This document shows positions 1-8,896 of a stretch of DNA of 64,000 nucleotides, piece by piece (within the stretch, counting starts at the first letter, position 1; each line of letters starts with the position of its first letter). The stretch spans positions 1 to 64,000 of the forward strand of contig REEU01000285.1 of the NCBI GenBank assembly GCA_007694905.1, in the 5' to 3' direction. Origin of the DNA: Gammaproteobacteria bacterium. Lineage in GTDB: Bacteria; Pseudomonadota; Gammaproteobacteria; Pseudomonadales; Azotimanducaceae. A program made the translations under genes and the position numbers. The notes below the pieces were generated by a model that saw nothing but the letters and a program-made list of their open reading frames with translations, was not told the origin of the DNA and did no database searches.

Positions 1-625
1 GTAACGTGACCTCGAACGCTGCCAGGACCTCGCAATGTTCAGTGATGGCTGCGGTTGTGAACACGCCATCGGTAAGCGCACCTCCGCAGCCAGACACGGA
101 CTCGATGCCAAACCCTTCATCCACCATCACGATGAGGTCGACCGTCTCCCCCTCCGTCACCGTCTGCAGCGCCGGTTCAATCGAACCTCCCGTTCCTGCG
201 CTTGCCGTGACTTCGAAGGTGCGATCGAATCTGGCAGTCACTTCCCGTGCGGACACCATGCTGACTTCGCAGCTCGTGTCCGCCGACTCGCAGGCGCCGG
301 TCCAGCCACCAAACACGGAATTTTGCCCCGCCGTTGCTGTCAGGGTTACGGCCTCGTTTTCATCGAATTCGGCCTCGCAGAGCGTGCCGCAATCGATACC
401 CGCGGGTGCACTCGAAACGCTACCTGAACCCTCGCCGGTGATGGCAACGCTCAGGTTCTGTGAGACGGGAGGCGGTGTTGATCCTCCACCGCCCGGAGCA
501 CCGGTACCGCCACCACTACCATTGTCTCCGCCTCCGCCTCCGCCGCAGGCTGTGACCAAAATGGCAAAGAACACCGTCGCAAGGGATCTAACTGAGCGCT
601 CACTATAAAAACAATTGGCCATCAT
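1..625 (-). CDS. InlB-type B-repeat lipoprotein, partial (runs off left edge)
   Basis: The minus strand is open from ATG codons at 625 and 622 to the window edge, so the C-terminus is missing. The N-terminus has a hydrophobic stretch ending in a lipobox (LVTAC, Cys27), then a Gly-rich linker (C-G6-DNGSGGG...), typical of surface lipoproteins. Two modules of about 75 residues follow, each with the pattern T-x-GxGSV/GGSI ... F-xxxxxVTLTA ... FGGWTGAC ... REVTARF; this is the divergent InlB B-repeat (Listeria-Bacteroides repeat) type, with paired cysteines. Such proteins are usually secreted or surface attached and bind proteins or glycans; the ligand here is unknown. The plus-strand reading of the same DNA is low-complexity Pro/Ser and is a shadow. 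Confidence 0.8.
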   Translation of the reverse strand, partial: MMANCFYSERSVRSLATVFFAILVTACGGGGGGDNGSGGGTGAPGGGGSTPPPVSQNLSVAITGEGSGSVSSAPAGIDCGTLCEAEFDENEAVTLTATAGQNSVFGGWTGACESADTSCEVSMVSAREVTARFDRTFEVTASAGTGGSIEPALQTVTEGETVDLIVMVDEGFGIESVSGCGGALTDGVFTTAAITEHCEVLAAFEVTL

Positions 626-667
626 CGTTTCCTTATCAAGTCTCACCGAACCTGCAAGATCCGGGTC

Positions 668-698
668 GGCCAAGTGGCCAAGTGGCCAAGTGGCCAAG
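668..698. repeat. Short tandem repeat, 8-bp unit x4
   Basis: The unit ggccaagt occurs three times head to tail plus a fourth copy ending ggccaaga. It lies about 45 bp upstream of the start of the InlB-repeat lipoprotein gene, in its probable promoter or 5' region. An 8-bp unit can slip during replication and so change promoter spacing. Confidence 0.85.
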
Positions 699-1146
699 AG
701 TCTGGATCAGACAAGACTTACCCGCCTCCGCTACGTGAGCGAGTCACGTGGCAGACATCCGGCTTCGCGTCTCCACGTAGAGACCACGCACGGCCCAAAG
801 CCGCCGCGGTATCCAACTGAGAAGGGTGGATTGCCTGGCGCATCCTTTGGAAAGCTAGTGAAGCCTGCCAGAGGCGAACCCAGACCACCTTGTCCTGTAT
901 CGAGTCACGCCTTCTGCTGCTTTAAGGGCACCAGCATAGTATCCGTCTAAAAGCATTGCGTCGCGCGACTGAGCGACCATGTCACGCAGCCATCCGTCTG
1001 CCGCGGCTGGACGGCCCCAAGCGCCAGGACCCCGTCAGATCAGCTGGGGCTGGATGGCGTTCGTCGGCGCCGTGGCCACAATGGGCAGCGTCTCGGCACA
1101 TATGAGAAACCTCAGGCACTTCTTTCGACGCTGCTCATTCATCGCA
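699..1146. other. Intergenic region, no gene recognised
   Basis: No reading frame here has protein-like composition. The frame open from 979 into the nitroreductase-like gene is judged to be an upstream extension, because the Tat signal peptide begins at residue 78 of that frame. Confidence 0.55.
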
Positions 1147-1179
1147 TTGCATAAACATTCCATAGCATGTATTTATGCA
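1147..1179 (+). promoter_or_regulatory. Promoter with overlapping dyad upstream of nitroreductase-marR
   Basis: TTGCAT at 1147-1152 and TATTTA at 1170-1175 are 17 bp apart, a sigma70-like pair in an AT-rich pocket 35 bp before the chosen start at 1210. A perfect 8-bp inverted repeat, TGCATAAA (1148-1155) and TTTATGCA (1172-1179), covers both elements. It is placed where a repressor would act; the MarR protein encoded downstream is the obvious candidate, which is inference. Confidence 0.55.
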
Positions 1180-1209
1180 TTCTTGGTTATGTATTTTGCG
1201 AGAATCGCC

Positions 1210-2415
1210 ATGTCCGTTACTGATGCAAGTCGCCGCAGATTCATTCGATTGGCGGGAGGGGGCACTCTGTTTGCAGCCGCCGGGTTCGGGCTCACGGGTT
1301 GCGACCGAATGCCCGCAGAAGCGATCAGCGGCTGGAGCGGGCCCGGCGCGGACGCTGCCGATCCGCGCCGCACTGCTCTCGCCTACGCGCTGCTCGCGCC
1401 CAATGCGCACAACATCCAGCCGTGGCTTGTGGATCTGCGCGAACCGGACACGGTCGTGCTGCACGTGGACCGGCAGCGACTGCTGCCGGAGACCGACCCC
1501 TTCAGCCGTCAGATCCTGATCAGCCATGGGACATTTCTCGGTCTGCTCCGCATCGCGGCGGCGGAGCAGGGTTATCGGATCGACATGGAGCTGTTTCCGG
1601 AGGGTGAGTTCGCAACCGATGCGATCGACGACCGGCCGGTCGCCCGCTGCCGATTCGTTACCGCAGACGAACACGACTCGGCAGGCGCACCGGATCCGCT
1701 GTTCGCCGAGATCCTGCAGCGGCGCTCCAACAAGGAGGTCTACCGGCCCGAGCCCTTGGCGAGCGCCCATGCGGACCAACTGACCGCTGCGCTGCGTCAT
1801 CAAGGCCAACAGCCGGGACAGCAAACGGGCTGGCGCTGCGACATCGCGCGCGAAGGCGCGCTGGTCGACCGCCTGCGCGAGCTTACGGCTGATGCGATCC
1901 GGATCGAGATGGCCACGCCTCGCACCCACCGAGAAAGCGTCATGCTGACCCGGGTGGGCAGCCGCGAGATCGCCCGGCATCGCGATGGCATCGACCTGCA
2001 CGGGCCGATGTTCTGGTGGGTGAAGCGCCTCGGGCTGATGACCCCGGAGAAAGCCATGACGCCCGGTACGCTGGCTTATCAGGGTGGACTCGACTACGCG
2101 TTGGGCTGGACCCAGTCGACGCCTTCGTTCGGCTGGCTGACGAGTCCAGACAACAGCCGGACGCGGCAGGTCGAAAGCGGCGAAGTCTATGTGCGGCTCA
2201 ACCTTCTGGCCACGGCACTCGGCGTGGCCATGCATCCGGTGAGCCAGCTCCTGCAGGAGTACCCGGAAATGCGGTCGCTGCAGCAGGCATTCCTGTCTGC
2301 CGTAGGCGCCAACGAGCCGGGCGTTGTGCAAATGCTGTTCCGACTTGGGTACGCTGACGCCGTACCGCCGTCGCCGAGACGGGACCTCGACGACTTGATG
2401 ATCGGAGCTTCCTGA
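1210..2415 (+). CDS. Tat-exported Acg-type nitroreductase-family protein
   Basis: The protein has 401 residues when started at the ATG at 1210, chosen because a twin-arginine signal (SRRRFIRLA) and a lipobox-like LTGC (Cys31) then lie at the N-terminus. The body matches the nitroreductase-like FMN-binding family related to mycobacterial Acg: LLAPNAHNIQPW near residue 60, RRSNKEVYRPEPL near 175, and a C-terminal segment with GEVYVRLNLLATALGVAMHP. Acg-like proteins bind or sequester flavin rather than always reducing nitro compounds, so enzymatic activity is uncertain. A MarR regulator begins 5 bp after the stop, indicating one transcript. An earlier in-frame start at 979 would add 77 residues without domain character. 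Confidence 0.8.
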   Translation: MSVTDASRRRFIRLAGGGTLFAAAGFGLTGCDRMPAEAISGWSGPGADAADPRRTALAYALLAPNAHNIQPWLVDLREPDTVVLHVDRQRLLPETDPFSRQILISHGTFLGLLRIAAAEQGYRIDMELFPEGEFATDAIDDRPVARCRFVTADEHDSAGAPDPLFAEILQRRSNKEVYRPEPLASAHADQLTAALRHQGQQPGQQTGWRCDIAREGALVDRLRELTADAIRIEMATPRTHRESVMLTRVGSREIARHRDGIDLHGPMFWWVKRLGLMTPEKAMTPGTLAYQGGLDYALGWTQSTPSFGWLTSPDNSRTRQVESGEVYVRLNLLATALGVAMHPVSQLLQEYPEMRSLQQAFLSAVGANEPGVVQMLFRLGYADAVPPSPRRDLDDLMIGAS

Positions 2416-2419
2416 ACGG

Positions 2420-2878
2420 ATGACAGCAGATCCAGAGAACGCCGCGACCGGATTCCGCATCCTCAACTGGATCGGCATCATCGAGCAGCTGATGACTCAT
2501 CGCGCCAGCCGTCGTCTCGAGTCGCTGGCGCTGACCGTCCCACAGTTCGCCCTGCTGAATCACTTCAGCCATCGTCCGGACGAACGTCGTACCGTGACCC
2601 AACTCGCTCGCGTCATGCAGCAGACTCAGCCGGCGATCACCAAGACGGTCAAGGCGCTGGTCGCGGCGGGCTACCTGAGCGTGCGGACCGACAAGGACGA
2701 CCGCAGGGTGAAGTGGCTCAAGCTGACGGCTCGCGGGCAAAGAATGCGTGCCCAGGCCATCGAACTGATGGGTCCGGACATCGCGGCAATGTTCGGCGAC
2801 TGGCGCGCGGAGGACATGGACGAACTCATGGCCCTGCTCGATCGCCTGAAGCGCTACCTCGATGAGAATCGCCCCTGA
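2420..2878 (+). CDS. MarR-family transcriptional regulator
   Basis: This 152-residue protein has the MarR winged-helix layout: a dimerisation helix, VTQLARVMQQTQPAITKTVKALVAAGYL as recognition region, and the wing DKDDRRVKWLKLTARG near residues 91-107. It follows the nitroreductase-like gene by 4 bp, so the two are probably co-transcribed and the regulator probably acts on the dyad-bearing promoter at 1147-1179. The effector is unknown; MarR proteins commonly respond to phenolic compounds or oxidants. Confidence 0.9.
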   Translation: MTADPENAATGFRILNWIGIIEQLMTHRASRRLESLALTVPQFALLNHFSHRPDERRTVTQLARVMQQTQPAITKTVKALVAAGYLSVRTDKDDRRVKWLKLTARGQRMRAQAIELMGPDIAAMFGDWRAEDMDELMALLDRLKRYLDENRP

Positions 2879-3016
2879 CGTGCGGGTCACGCCTTCAGAC
2901 CACCGCTACGCACCGGAACTCCCAGCTACGTTCGCCTTAAACCGCAGAGAAATGCGCTTGGCGGCAGCACTTCGGATCCGCAAGCGTGCTGGCCGCTGGG
3001 GTGAAACCGCCGCAGA

Positions 3017-3352
3017 TCACCGTCCCTGGGCGTCCAGCACGGGCGCCCCGAGCGCGCGGGGTGGAGATGCGGTGTCAGGTGAGCCGAGTTCCTCGCATGT
3101 GTGATGCTGCACAAGCTGGGCCTGCTGGACGCCGCGCCGACGAAGCGCCTCCCGCGCGCGCGCCAGAGAGTCGAAGTGGGTTACTTTCCCAGAGAAATTC
3201 TCAAGCAGGCGGGTCGGACCGCCATCAGCGGGGTCGAGCTCGACCACGTAGCCACGGCAGGCGCTGGAGTGGATGCGGGCGCTGGTCGCTCGCTGATCGG
3301 GGCGCAAGAGCGTAAGCAATGACAACGCGAGCCCTCCGGGCGTCTGAAGCAT
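3017..3352 (-). CDS. Small DUF6482-like protein
   Basis: The 111-residue frame has a middle section (CRGYVVELD ... FSGKVTHFDSLARAREALRRRG ... AQLVQHHTCEELG) that resembles the small DUF6482 family of gammaproteobacteria, where a conserved YxVEV strand, a serine-led helix and a C-terminal xxDEM/EEL motif recur. The N-terminal 25 residues and the last 20 do not fit, so start and end are uncertain. A purine-rich stretch (AGGATAGG in the gene's sense) lies just before the ATG. No function is known for the family. Confidence 0.45.
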   Translation of the reverse strand: MLQTPGGLALSLLTLLRPDQRATSARIHSSACRGYVVELDPADGGPTRLLENFSGKVTHFDSLARAREALRRRGVQQAQLVQHHTCEELGSPDTASPPRALGAPVLDAQGR

Positions 3353-3615
3353 ACAGTTGCCCTATCCTAGACAAAGAATGGACAACGCGCAACATACCCG
3401 GACATTTGGTTGACAATCATCGTTCCATCTGGAACTCTCCACTCTCGATGCAGCACATGAGGCGCCTTACCTGATCTAATCGCGGCACGCACCTCGCCAC
3501 ACTGCTTTGATTTTCAAACGTCTGGAGAGCGGTACGAGCCGCGAGTGGCGCAGGCTTCGCTCGGGCACGACCACCGTCCCGCTGGTCCCACTCAAGACGT
3601 CACCCGGGAAATCCG

Positions 3616-4440
3616 ATGGAACTCATCGTCTTCGATCTGGACGGCACCCTGCTCAACGCAGGCTCGCAGATCTCTCCTTACACCCGGGACACGTTGGACT
3701 TGCTGGCTGCTCGCGGCATCCACTACACCGTGGCCACGGGTCGGACACTGCATGGCGCCCGAGCCATCATCGATGGCCGGGGTTTCGTCCTGCCGCAGGC
3801 CTACAAAAACGGCGTCCTGATCTGGCGCCCGAACGAGAGCAATTACAGCCACCATCACTTCCTCACCCACGCCGAGATCGAACACGTCGTCGAGGCCGTA
3901 AGGGCGTGCGGGGTCACCCCATTCCTGTCGACGCTGGAGCCCGGCTTCATCCATCGCGTCTACCACCTGCCCCTGCGTCACGAATTCGAGAAGCGTCTCG
4001 CCGATCACTTCGGTGAACTCATGGGCATCGAGGTACTGCCCGCCTCGCGGCTGCCCGGCGACGCGGAGATCACCAGCATAAGCGCCCTCGCGCCCACCGA
4101 GGACATCGAGGCGATCGAACGCCTCGTCGAGAACGAACCGGATCTGGTCGCCTATGCCGGCATGGCTCTGGAAGGCGAGGGTCTCGGCTGGATCGACATT
4201 CACCATCGCGCGGGCAGCAAGGGCAATGCCGTGGATCTTCTGCGGGAGGAACTCGGAGCGAAGCGCGTCCTGGTCTTCGGCGACAGCAGCAACGACCTGA
4301 GCATGTTCGCGACTGCGGACGAAGCCTACGCGCCGAGTAACGCGCGGGCAGATGTGCAAGCCGCGGCGACGCAGGTGATTGGACACCACGACGAGGACGG
4401 CATCGCGCGCTTCCTGCGCGAGCGCTTCGAGCTGAGGTGA
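3616..4440 (+). CDS. Cof-type HAD-IIB family phosphatase
   Basis: The 274-residue protein carries HAD motif I DLDGT (Asp7 nucleophile, Asp9 acid/base), motif II near ATGR (residues 40-43), Lys202 in SKGNAV and motif IV GDSSND (222-227). A large alpha/beta cap between residues 85 and 195 places it in subclass IIB (Cof/YidA type), which hydrolyses sugar phosphates and related phosphate esters in the cytoplasm. The exact substrate cannot be predicted. It stands alone, with 200 bp to the next gene. Confidence 0.92.
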   Translation: MELIVFDLDGTLLNAGSQISPYTRDTLDLLAARGIHYTVATGRTLHGARAIIDGRGFVLPQAYKNGVLIWRPNESNYSHHHFLTHAEIEHVVEAVRACGVTPFLSTLEPGFIHRVYHLPLRHEFEKRLADHFGELMGIEVLPASRLPGDAEITSISALAPTEDIEAIERLVENEPDLVAYAGMALEGEGLGWIDIHHRAGSKGNAVDLLREELGAKRVLVFGDSSNDLSMFATADEAYAPSNARADVQAAATQVIGHHDEDGIARFLRERFELR

Positions 4441-4640
4441 CAGACGCTGCGCTGACGACGGCCGATGCTCAACCCCTCATGTCGCGGGGCAGCGCGCCAC
4501 GACCTGGACGCCCGCAGCGTTGATGCGAATGGCATCGCGCATGCATGCGTACGAACTGGTCAAGACATGCACGTCAAATGAGCTCGCGGTCGACCGTCGG
4601 ACCACGAATCCACTCAAACTGTCTCTCCGAGGATAGATCC

Positions 4641-4802
4641 ATGCCGCTGTTCAAACGCGATCCAAAAAAGAAACTGCAGAAGTCCTACCAGCAGAAACTG
4701 GAAGCCGCCATGCACGCCATGCGCAATGGAGACATCAGGAAGAACGCGGAACTGACCGCGGAGGCGGAAGAAATCAAGGCGGAGCTGGACAAGCTGGACT
4801 GA
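4641..4802 (+). CDS. DUF6435-family small protein
   Basis: The 53-residue product starts at MPLFKRDPKKKL, preceded by GAGGATAG as ribosome-binding site. It matches the short DUF6435 family: an F/L-rich start, DPxKKL, a K-x3-EAAMHAMRNGDI segment and an acidic C-terminal helix. The protein is all-helical and highly charged with no signal peptide, so probably cytosolic. Function is unknown. A longer frame begins at 4545 but its added residues look non-coding. Confidence 0.8.
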   Translation: MPLFKRDPKKKLQKSYQQKLEAAMHAMRNGDIRKNAELTAEAEEIKAELDKLD

Positions 4803-4916
4803 GCCAAGCGCCGCGGCCAAGGAGTCCGGAGCCGGGGTCAGACGACTACCCCAGCCGACTGCCAGGCTGCTGTGGCAGAATCCAAGAACGTTCCGTATTG
4901 CCATGGAGGCAGCCCC

Positions 4917-5474
4917 ATGCATCGTGCAAGTGTTCTCCTTTTTCTCTCCTCTGCCCTCGTCCTCGGGGCGGCCTTCGCCCGCGCTGAATTCCAGCTGAGC
5001 AGCCCGGAATTCGAGGACGGCGGCATGCTCACCGAACGCCACGTGTTCGCAGGCTTCGGCTGCAGCGGAGACAACCAATCGCCAGCACTCGCATGGAGTG
5101 ATCCGCCAGAAGGTACGGAGAGCTTCGCGCTGCTCGTGCACGACCCGGACGCGCCCATCGCCAGCGGCTGGTGGCACTGGGTCCTGATCGACATCCCGGC
5201 CGACACGCGCGCGCTGACGGCGAACGCGGGTGATCCAGCAGCGGGCCTCGCGCCGGAGGGCAGCCGCCAGATCGTCACCGATTTCGGCGTGCCGGGCTGG
5301 GGCGGACCCTGCCCACCGGAGGGCCGCGAACCGCATCGCTACAACTTCACCCTGGTAGCGCTCGATACCGCGCAGCTGGAGATTCCCGAGGGCGCCAGCA
5401 CGGCGCTGGTGGCCTTCATGGTCGAGGGAGCGAAGCTGGGTGAGGCCCGCCTGACCGGCCTCTACCAGCGTTGA
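4917..5474 (+). CDS. YbhB/YbcL-type PEBP (Raf kinase inhibitor-like) protein, exported
   Basis: Started at 4917 behind GGAGGC, the product is 185 residues with a signal peptide (ASVLLFLSSALVLGAAFA). It shows the bacterial PEBP signature: CSGDNQSPALAWSDPPEGT, then ALLVHDPDAP...GWWHWVLIDIP and GWGGPCPPEG..HRYNFTLVAL, which build the anion-binding pocket. The family binds phosphorylated or small anionic ligands; its role in bacteria is poorly defined. The stop codon overlaps the TTG start of the amidase gene (TTGA), so the two are translationally coupled and likely function in the same extracytoplasmic setting. Confidence 0.92.
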   Translation: MHRASVLLFLSSALVLGAAFARAEFQLSSPEFEDGGMLTERHVFAGFGCSGDNQSPALAWSDPPEGTESFALLVHDPDAPIASGWWHWVLIDIPADTRALTANAGDPAAGLAPEGSRQIVTDFGVPGWGGPCPPEGREPHRYNFTLVALDTAQLEIPEGASTALVAFMVEGAKLGEARLTGLYQR

Positions 5475-7045
5475 GCCCACTGCGGGCGACTGCAACCGCG
5501 CTGCTGGCGACGGCGCTGATCGCCGGCTGCGCCCCGGCGCCCCAAGACGCAGCCCGGGTCCAGGTCGTCGAGGCCTCCCTGCCCGCCCTGCAGGCAGCCA
5601 TCCTCGCGGGCCAGATGAGCTGCGTCGAGGTCGTCGACGAGTACCTCGCGCGGATCAAGGCATTCGACGCCCCGCTTGGACTGGGCGCCATCTCTGCGCT
5701 GAACCCGGCCGCGCGCGCACGGGCCGCTGAGATCGATGCAGCGCTCGCCCGCGACGAGCTGCCGGGACCGCTGTTTTGTGCGCCGCTGCTGATCAAGGAC
5801 AACTTCGATACCCACGACCTGCCGACCACAGGCGGTTCGGTAGCGTTGGTCGATCATGTGCCCGAGGCGGATGCTTTCGTCGTCTCGCGACTGCGCGCCG
5901 CCGGCGCGGTGGTGCTGGCCAAGACCAACATGGGCGAGTGGGCGTTCAGCCCACGGCAGACGGTTTCCTCATCGCATGGGCGTACCGCCAACGCCTATGC
6001 CCTGGATCGGACACCGGCCGGTTCCAGCGGTGGGACCGCCTCGGGCGTCGCCGCGAGCTTCGCGGTTGCAGGGCTCGGGACGGATACCGGTAACTCCGTG
6101 CGCGGTCCCGCCGCCCACCTCGGGCTGGTGGGCCTGCGCCCGACGCTCGGACTGCTGTCGCGCAGCGGCATCGTCCCGCTCGCCTTCGATCGGGACACCG
6201 CCGGCCCCATGGCACGCAGCGTGCGCGATGCTGCGCTGCTGCTGAACGTCATGGCCGGTTCAGATCCCGAGGACCCGTATACGCAGGAGGCGGATGCGCG
6301 CCGGGCGGACGACTACACGGGCGGCCTGGACGCCGCTGCCATGCAAGGGCGGCGCCTCGCTGTGCTCTGGCCCCACGCCGACCCCGACGAGGGCGACACG
6401 GATGTTTTCGAATTGTTCGCCCGCGCACTCGAGGATCTCGAGCAGCTCGGGGCGACGCTGCTGCCAGCGTGGCGCATCCCCGAGCTCGATGCCCTGCTGA
6501 CACCTGAGCTGTTCTGCGGCCGTTTCCGCTACGACATGGCCCGCTACCTCGAGCGCTCGGGTGGGGCTGCGCTGCTCCACGACGTGGTGGACGTTCTCGA
6601 CACCGGCCAGTACAGCCCGGATGTCGAGGCCGGATTGCGCCGCGCCCTGGACACCTCGGCGGATACCCATCCCGGCGAGGCCAATCCGAACTGCCGCGAC
6701 TTCGCGACGCACGAAGGCAGACAGGCACTGCTGGCCGCCGTGGTGGCGGCGATGGACGCCGACGCGGTGGATGCGCTGGTGTTCCCGACCTGGCGCCACC
6801 CGCCGGCCCCACTGGAGAGTGCGGTCGAAGACTACCGCGGTGACAATTCCCAGGGACTGGTGCCTGCGGCAGGCCTGCCGGCGGTGACGGTGCCCATGGG
6901 CATGCTCTGGGACGAGCTGCCGGTCGGGCTGCAGATCGCCGGCCGACCCTGGGATGACGCCATGCTGCTGGCCCTGGCCTACGCCTACGAGCAGGCAACA
7001 GGCCTCCGCCGTCCACCGACCGGATTCCCGCCCCTCGACCCGTAA
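5471..7045 (+). CDS. Amidase-signature family lipoprotein
   Basis: The 524-residue protein starts at a TTG that overlaps the upstream stop by 4 bp. It has a lipoprotein signal (lipobox IAGC, Cys20) and the amidase signature Ser-cisSer-Lys triad: Lys109 in LLIKDN, Ser185/186 in AGSSGG, and Ser209 in GTDTGNSVRGPA. The hydrolysed amide is unknown; the anchor implies action in the periplasm. Cys-containing insertions (LFCGRF, NPNCRDF) occur in the C-terminal half, which also has the usual GLPAVTVPMG and LPVGLQIAGRP motifs. The protein is full length for the family. Confidence 0.93.
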   Translation: MSPLRATATALLATALIAGCAPAPQDAARVQVVEASLPALQAAILAGQMSCVEVVDEYLARIKAFDAPLGLGAISALNPAARARAAEIDAALARDELPGPLFCAPLLIKDNFDTHDLPTTGGSVALVDHVPEADAFVVSRLRAAGAVVLAKTNMGEWAFSPRQTVSSSHGRTANAYALDRTPAGSSGGTASGVAASFAVAGLGTDTGNSVRGPAAHLGLVGLRPTLGLLSRSGIVPLAFDRDTAGPMARSVRDAALLLNVMAGSDPEDPYTQEADARRADDYTGGLDAAAMQGRRLAVLWPHADPDEGDTDVFELFARALEDLEQLGATLLPAWRIPELDALLTPELFCGRFRYDMARYLERSGGAALLHDVVDVLDTGQYSPDVEAGLRRALDTSADTHPGEANPNCRDFATHEGRQALLAAVVAAMDADAVDALVFPTWRHPPAPLESAVEDYRGDNSQGLVPAAGLPAVTVPMGMLWDELPVGLQIAGRPWDDAMLLALAYAYEQATGLRRPPTGFPPLDP

Positions 7046-7711
7046 CACGCCCGTAGCCGTCGTGGCATCAGGCACAAAAGTGCACAAAAGGGGTCGGACC
7101 AAATCAAGTATCTGATTTTGTTTAATTTTACATGGTGGCTGCTTCGATCTCCGCTGACGACTTGTTGTAGTCGCACACCGCGCGCCGAGTATATGTCGAA
7201 GTCCGGGCTTTCGATCAGCGCTTTCCATGCGTCGTCGACCTGACTCGAGGGGACATCGGCTTGTCCCTTCGCGTGGTGCGTCGGGGGGCGGAGGTGGCCC
7301 TGCAGGCTTTCAGTGCCTTGCGACACTGCGACCCCAGCGCTCCACGGCGTCGATGAGCGCCGTGTTGCGCGGATCGCCGACGAGCGCCGACGAGATCTCA
7401 GCAGCGTTTTCGTTGGGGATCGAGCAACCGTAGTCGCTGGGAGTTCTTCGGCTACTGTTAAGACGCTGGCCGGAAGGAATGCGTCCGACCTGGAAAGCCC
7501 AGGCAGACCACTCGCACAGTGCGGGTGAAGCACCAAGCGTGGTACAAAAAGACGCGCCAATGGCGCATAAGGGGAGCTGGAACAGGATTCGGGTCGCTTG
7601 GAGCGCTTCGTGTCCCCACGCGCTCGGCTAAAACTTCCCGCGACGGGTTCGAGCACGCTGGAAGCACAGCGACGCCGACGGCAGCGATCGTTTCAGGAGG
7701 GAGAGGAAACC
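7046..7711. other. Intergenic region with repeat remnants upstream of alkB
   Basis: No intact gene was recognised. At about 7090-7133 lies GGGGTCGGACC followed by an AAATCA/TGATTT inverted repeat and a T-rich tract, which looks like the end of a small mobile or REP-like element. It abuts the 43-bp repeat described separately. The rest (7177-7690) has frames open on both strands, but none with recognisable protein character. The alkB promoter must lie near the right end; no clear -35/-10 pair was found. Confidence 0.5.
7134..7176. repeat. 43-bp interspersed repeat, copy 1
   Basis: This segment matches 14868-14910 at 42 of 43 positions in the same orientation. The complementary strand contains CGACT-ACAACA-AGTCG, a small inverted repeat. 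In copy 2 the repeat lies immediately upstream of a truncated LuxR-type reading frame; here the equivalent position reads ATG followed directly by a TAA stop. Copy 1 may therefore be the stranded 5' end of a lost LuxR-type gene, or both may be a small repeated element. Confidence 0.85.
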
Positions 7712-8896
7712 ATGAGCATTCAGGCACTGACTGACGACGGTTCCACGGTCACCTATAAGGACCGCCGCCGGCTGCTGTGGTCGCTCTCACTGGTCTGGCC
7801 GCTGATGCCGGTGGCCGCCTGCGTTCTCGCCCTGAGTCTGGACAGCGCTGCTTGGTTCTGGGCGACGCTGATGGTGTGGTATCTGATCGTGCCGATCATC
7901 GACCACGTATTGCCAGCCGATGCCAGCAACCCTCCGGAGGAAGTCGTCCCACAGCTCGAGGCCGACCGCTACTACCGCACCCTGACCTATCTGACGGTGC
8001 CGATTCACTACTTCACCCTCGTTTTCACAGCCTACGTCGTCGGTACCCAGGACTTGCCGTGGCACGCCGTTGTCGGCCTCGCGTTATCGGTGGGGGTGGT
8101 CAACGGCCTGGCGATCAACACCGGCCATGAACTTGGCCACAAGAAAACCCGTCTGGAGCGCTGGCTCGCAAAGGCGGTGCTGGCAGTGGTCGGTTATGGC
8201 CACTTCTTCGTCGAGCACAACCGTGGCCATCACAAGGACGTCGCGACGCCGGAGGACCCCGCATCGGCCAAGATGGGCGAGACGATTTATGGCTTCGCGC
8301 GCTCGGAGATTCCCGGCGCGATGCGCCGCGCCTGGGAGTCCGAGAAGGTGCGGCTGGCTCGGCGCGACCAGGGCCCCTGGAGCCTCGACAATGAGGTGCT
8401 GCAACCGCTGCTGATCACCCTGCCGCTTTACCTCGGCCTCGTGGTTGCCTTCGGCTGGGTGATGCTGCCATTCCTGTTCCTGCAGGCATTCTGGGGCTGG
8501 TTCGGGATCCTCAGCAGCGCCAACTACATCGAGCACTACGGCTTGCTGCGGCAGAAACGGGAGAACGGCCGCTATGAGCCGTGCCAGCCGCAGCACTCAT
8601 GGAACTCGAACCACGTGATGTCCAACGTGATCCTGTTCAACCTGCAGCGACACTCGGACCACCACGCCAATCCCACGCGCCGTTATCAGAGCCTGCGCAG
8701 CTTCGAAGCGCTTCCGGAACTTCCGAGTGGCTATCCCTTCATGTTCGCGCTGGCCCTGATCCCACCGCTATGGTTCAAGGTGATGGACCCGAAGGTCGTC
8801 GCCTGGGCGGGGGGTGACTCGTCGAAGGTCAATATCCTGCCGTCGAAGCGCACGCGTTTGCTGCCGCTCTTTGCAGATTCGTCTCGCAATGATTGA
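7712..8896 (+). CDS. alkB: Alkane 1-monooxygenase (AlkB family)
   Basis: The 394-residue integral membrane di-iron enzyme hydroxylates the terminal carbon of n-alkanes. The start at 7712 follows a strong AGGAGGGAGAGG. It has the diagnostic histidine boxes HELGH (139-143), EHNRGHH (168-174) and LQRHSDHHA (311-319), plus the AlkB signature NYIEHYG (271-277), with hydrophobic segments at about 22-65, 92-135 and 230-268. Length and motifs fit functional AlkB rather than the related xylene oxygenases or desaturases. A rubredoxin gene overlaps its last codons. Electrons would come from rubredoxin and a rubredoxin reductase, which is not in this window. Confidence 0.96.
   Translation: MSIQALTDDGSTVTYKDRRRLLWSLSLVWPLMPVAACVLALSLDSAAWFWATLMVWYLIVPIIDHVLPADASNPPEEVVPQLEADRYYRTLTYLTVPIHYFTLVFTAYVVGTQDLPWHAVVGLALSVGVVNGLAINTGHELGHKKTRLERWLAKAVLAVVGYGHFFVEHNRGHHKDVATPEDPASAKMGETIYGFARSEIPGAMRRAWESEKVRLARRDQGPWSLDNEVLQPLLITLPLYLGLVVAFGWVMLPFLFLQAFWGWFGILSSANYIEHYGLLRQKRENGRYEPCQPQHSWNSNHVMSNVILFNLQRHSDHHANPTRRYQSLRSFEALPELPSGYPFMFALALIPPLWFKVMDPKVVAWAGGDSSKVNILPSKRTRLLPLFADSSRND

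Noticed and set aside
6-608. 200-residue plus-strand frame at the left edge
   Set aside because: It is the antisense of the InlB-repeat lipoprotein, which has a lipobox and two clear repeats; the plus-strand product is low-complexity Pro/Ser.
1135-2481. 448-residue minus-strand frame
   Set aside because: Antisense to the nitroreductase-like gene; Arg/Gln/His-rich with no domain.
7640-7670. tRNA T-arm-like sequence (GGTTCGAGC)
   Set aside because: No acceptor stem, anticodon arm or CCA could be fitted around it.
7598-7711. N-terminal extension of AlkB
   Set aside because: The added 38 residues are basic and unconserved, and the strong ribosome-binding site precedes the ATG at 7712.
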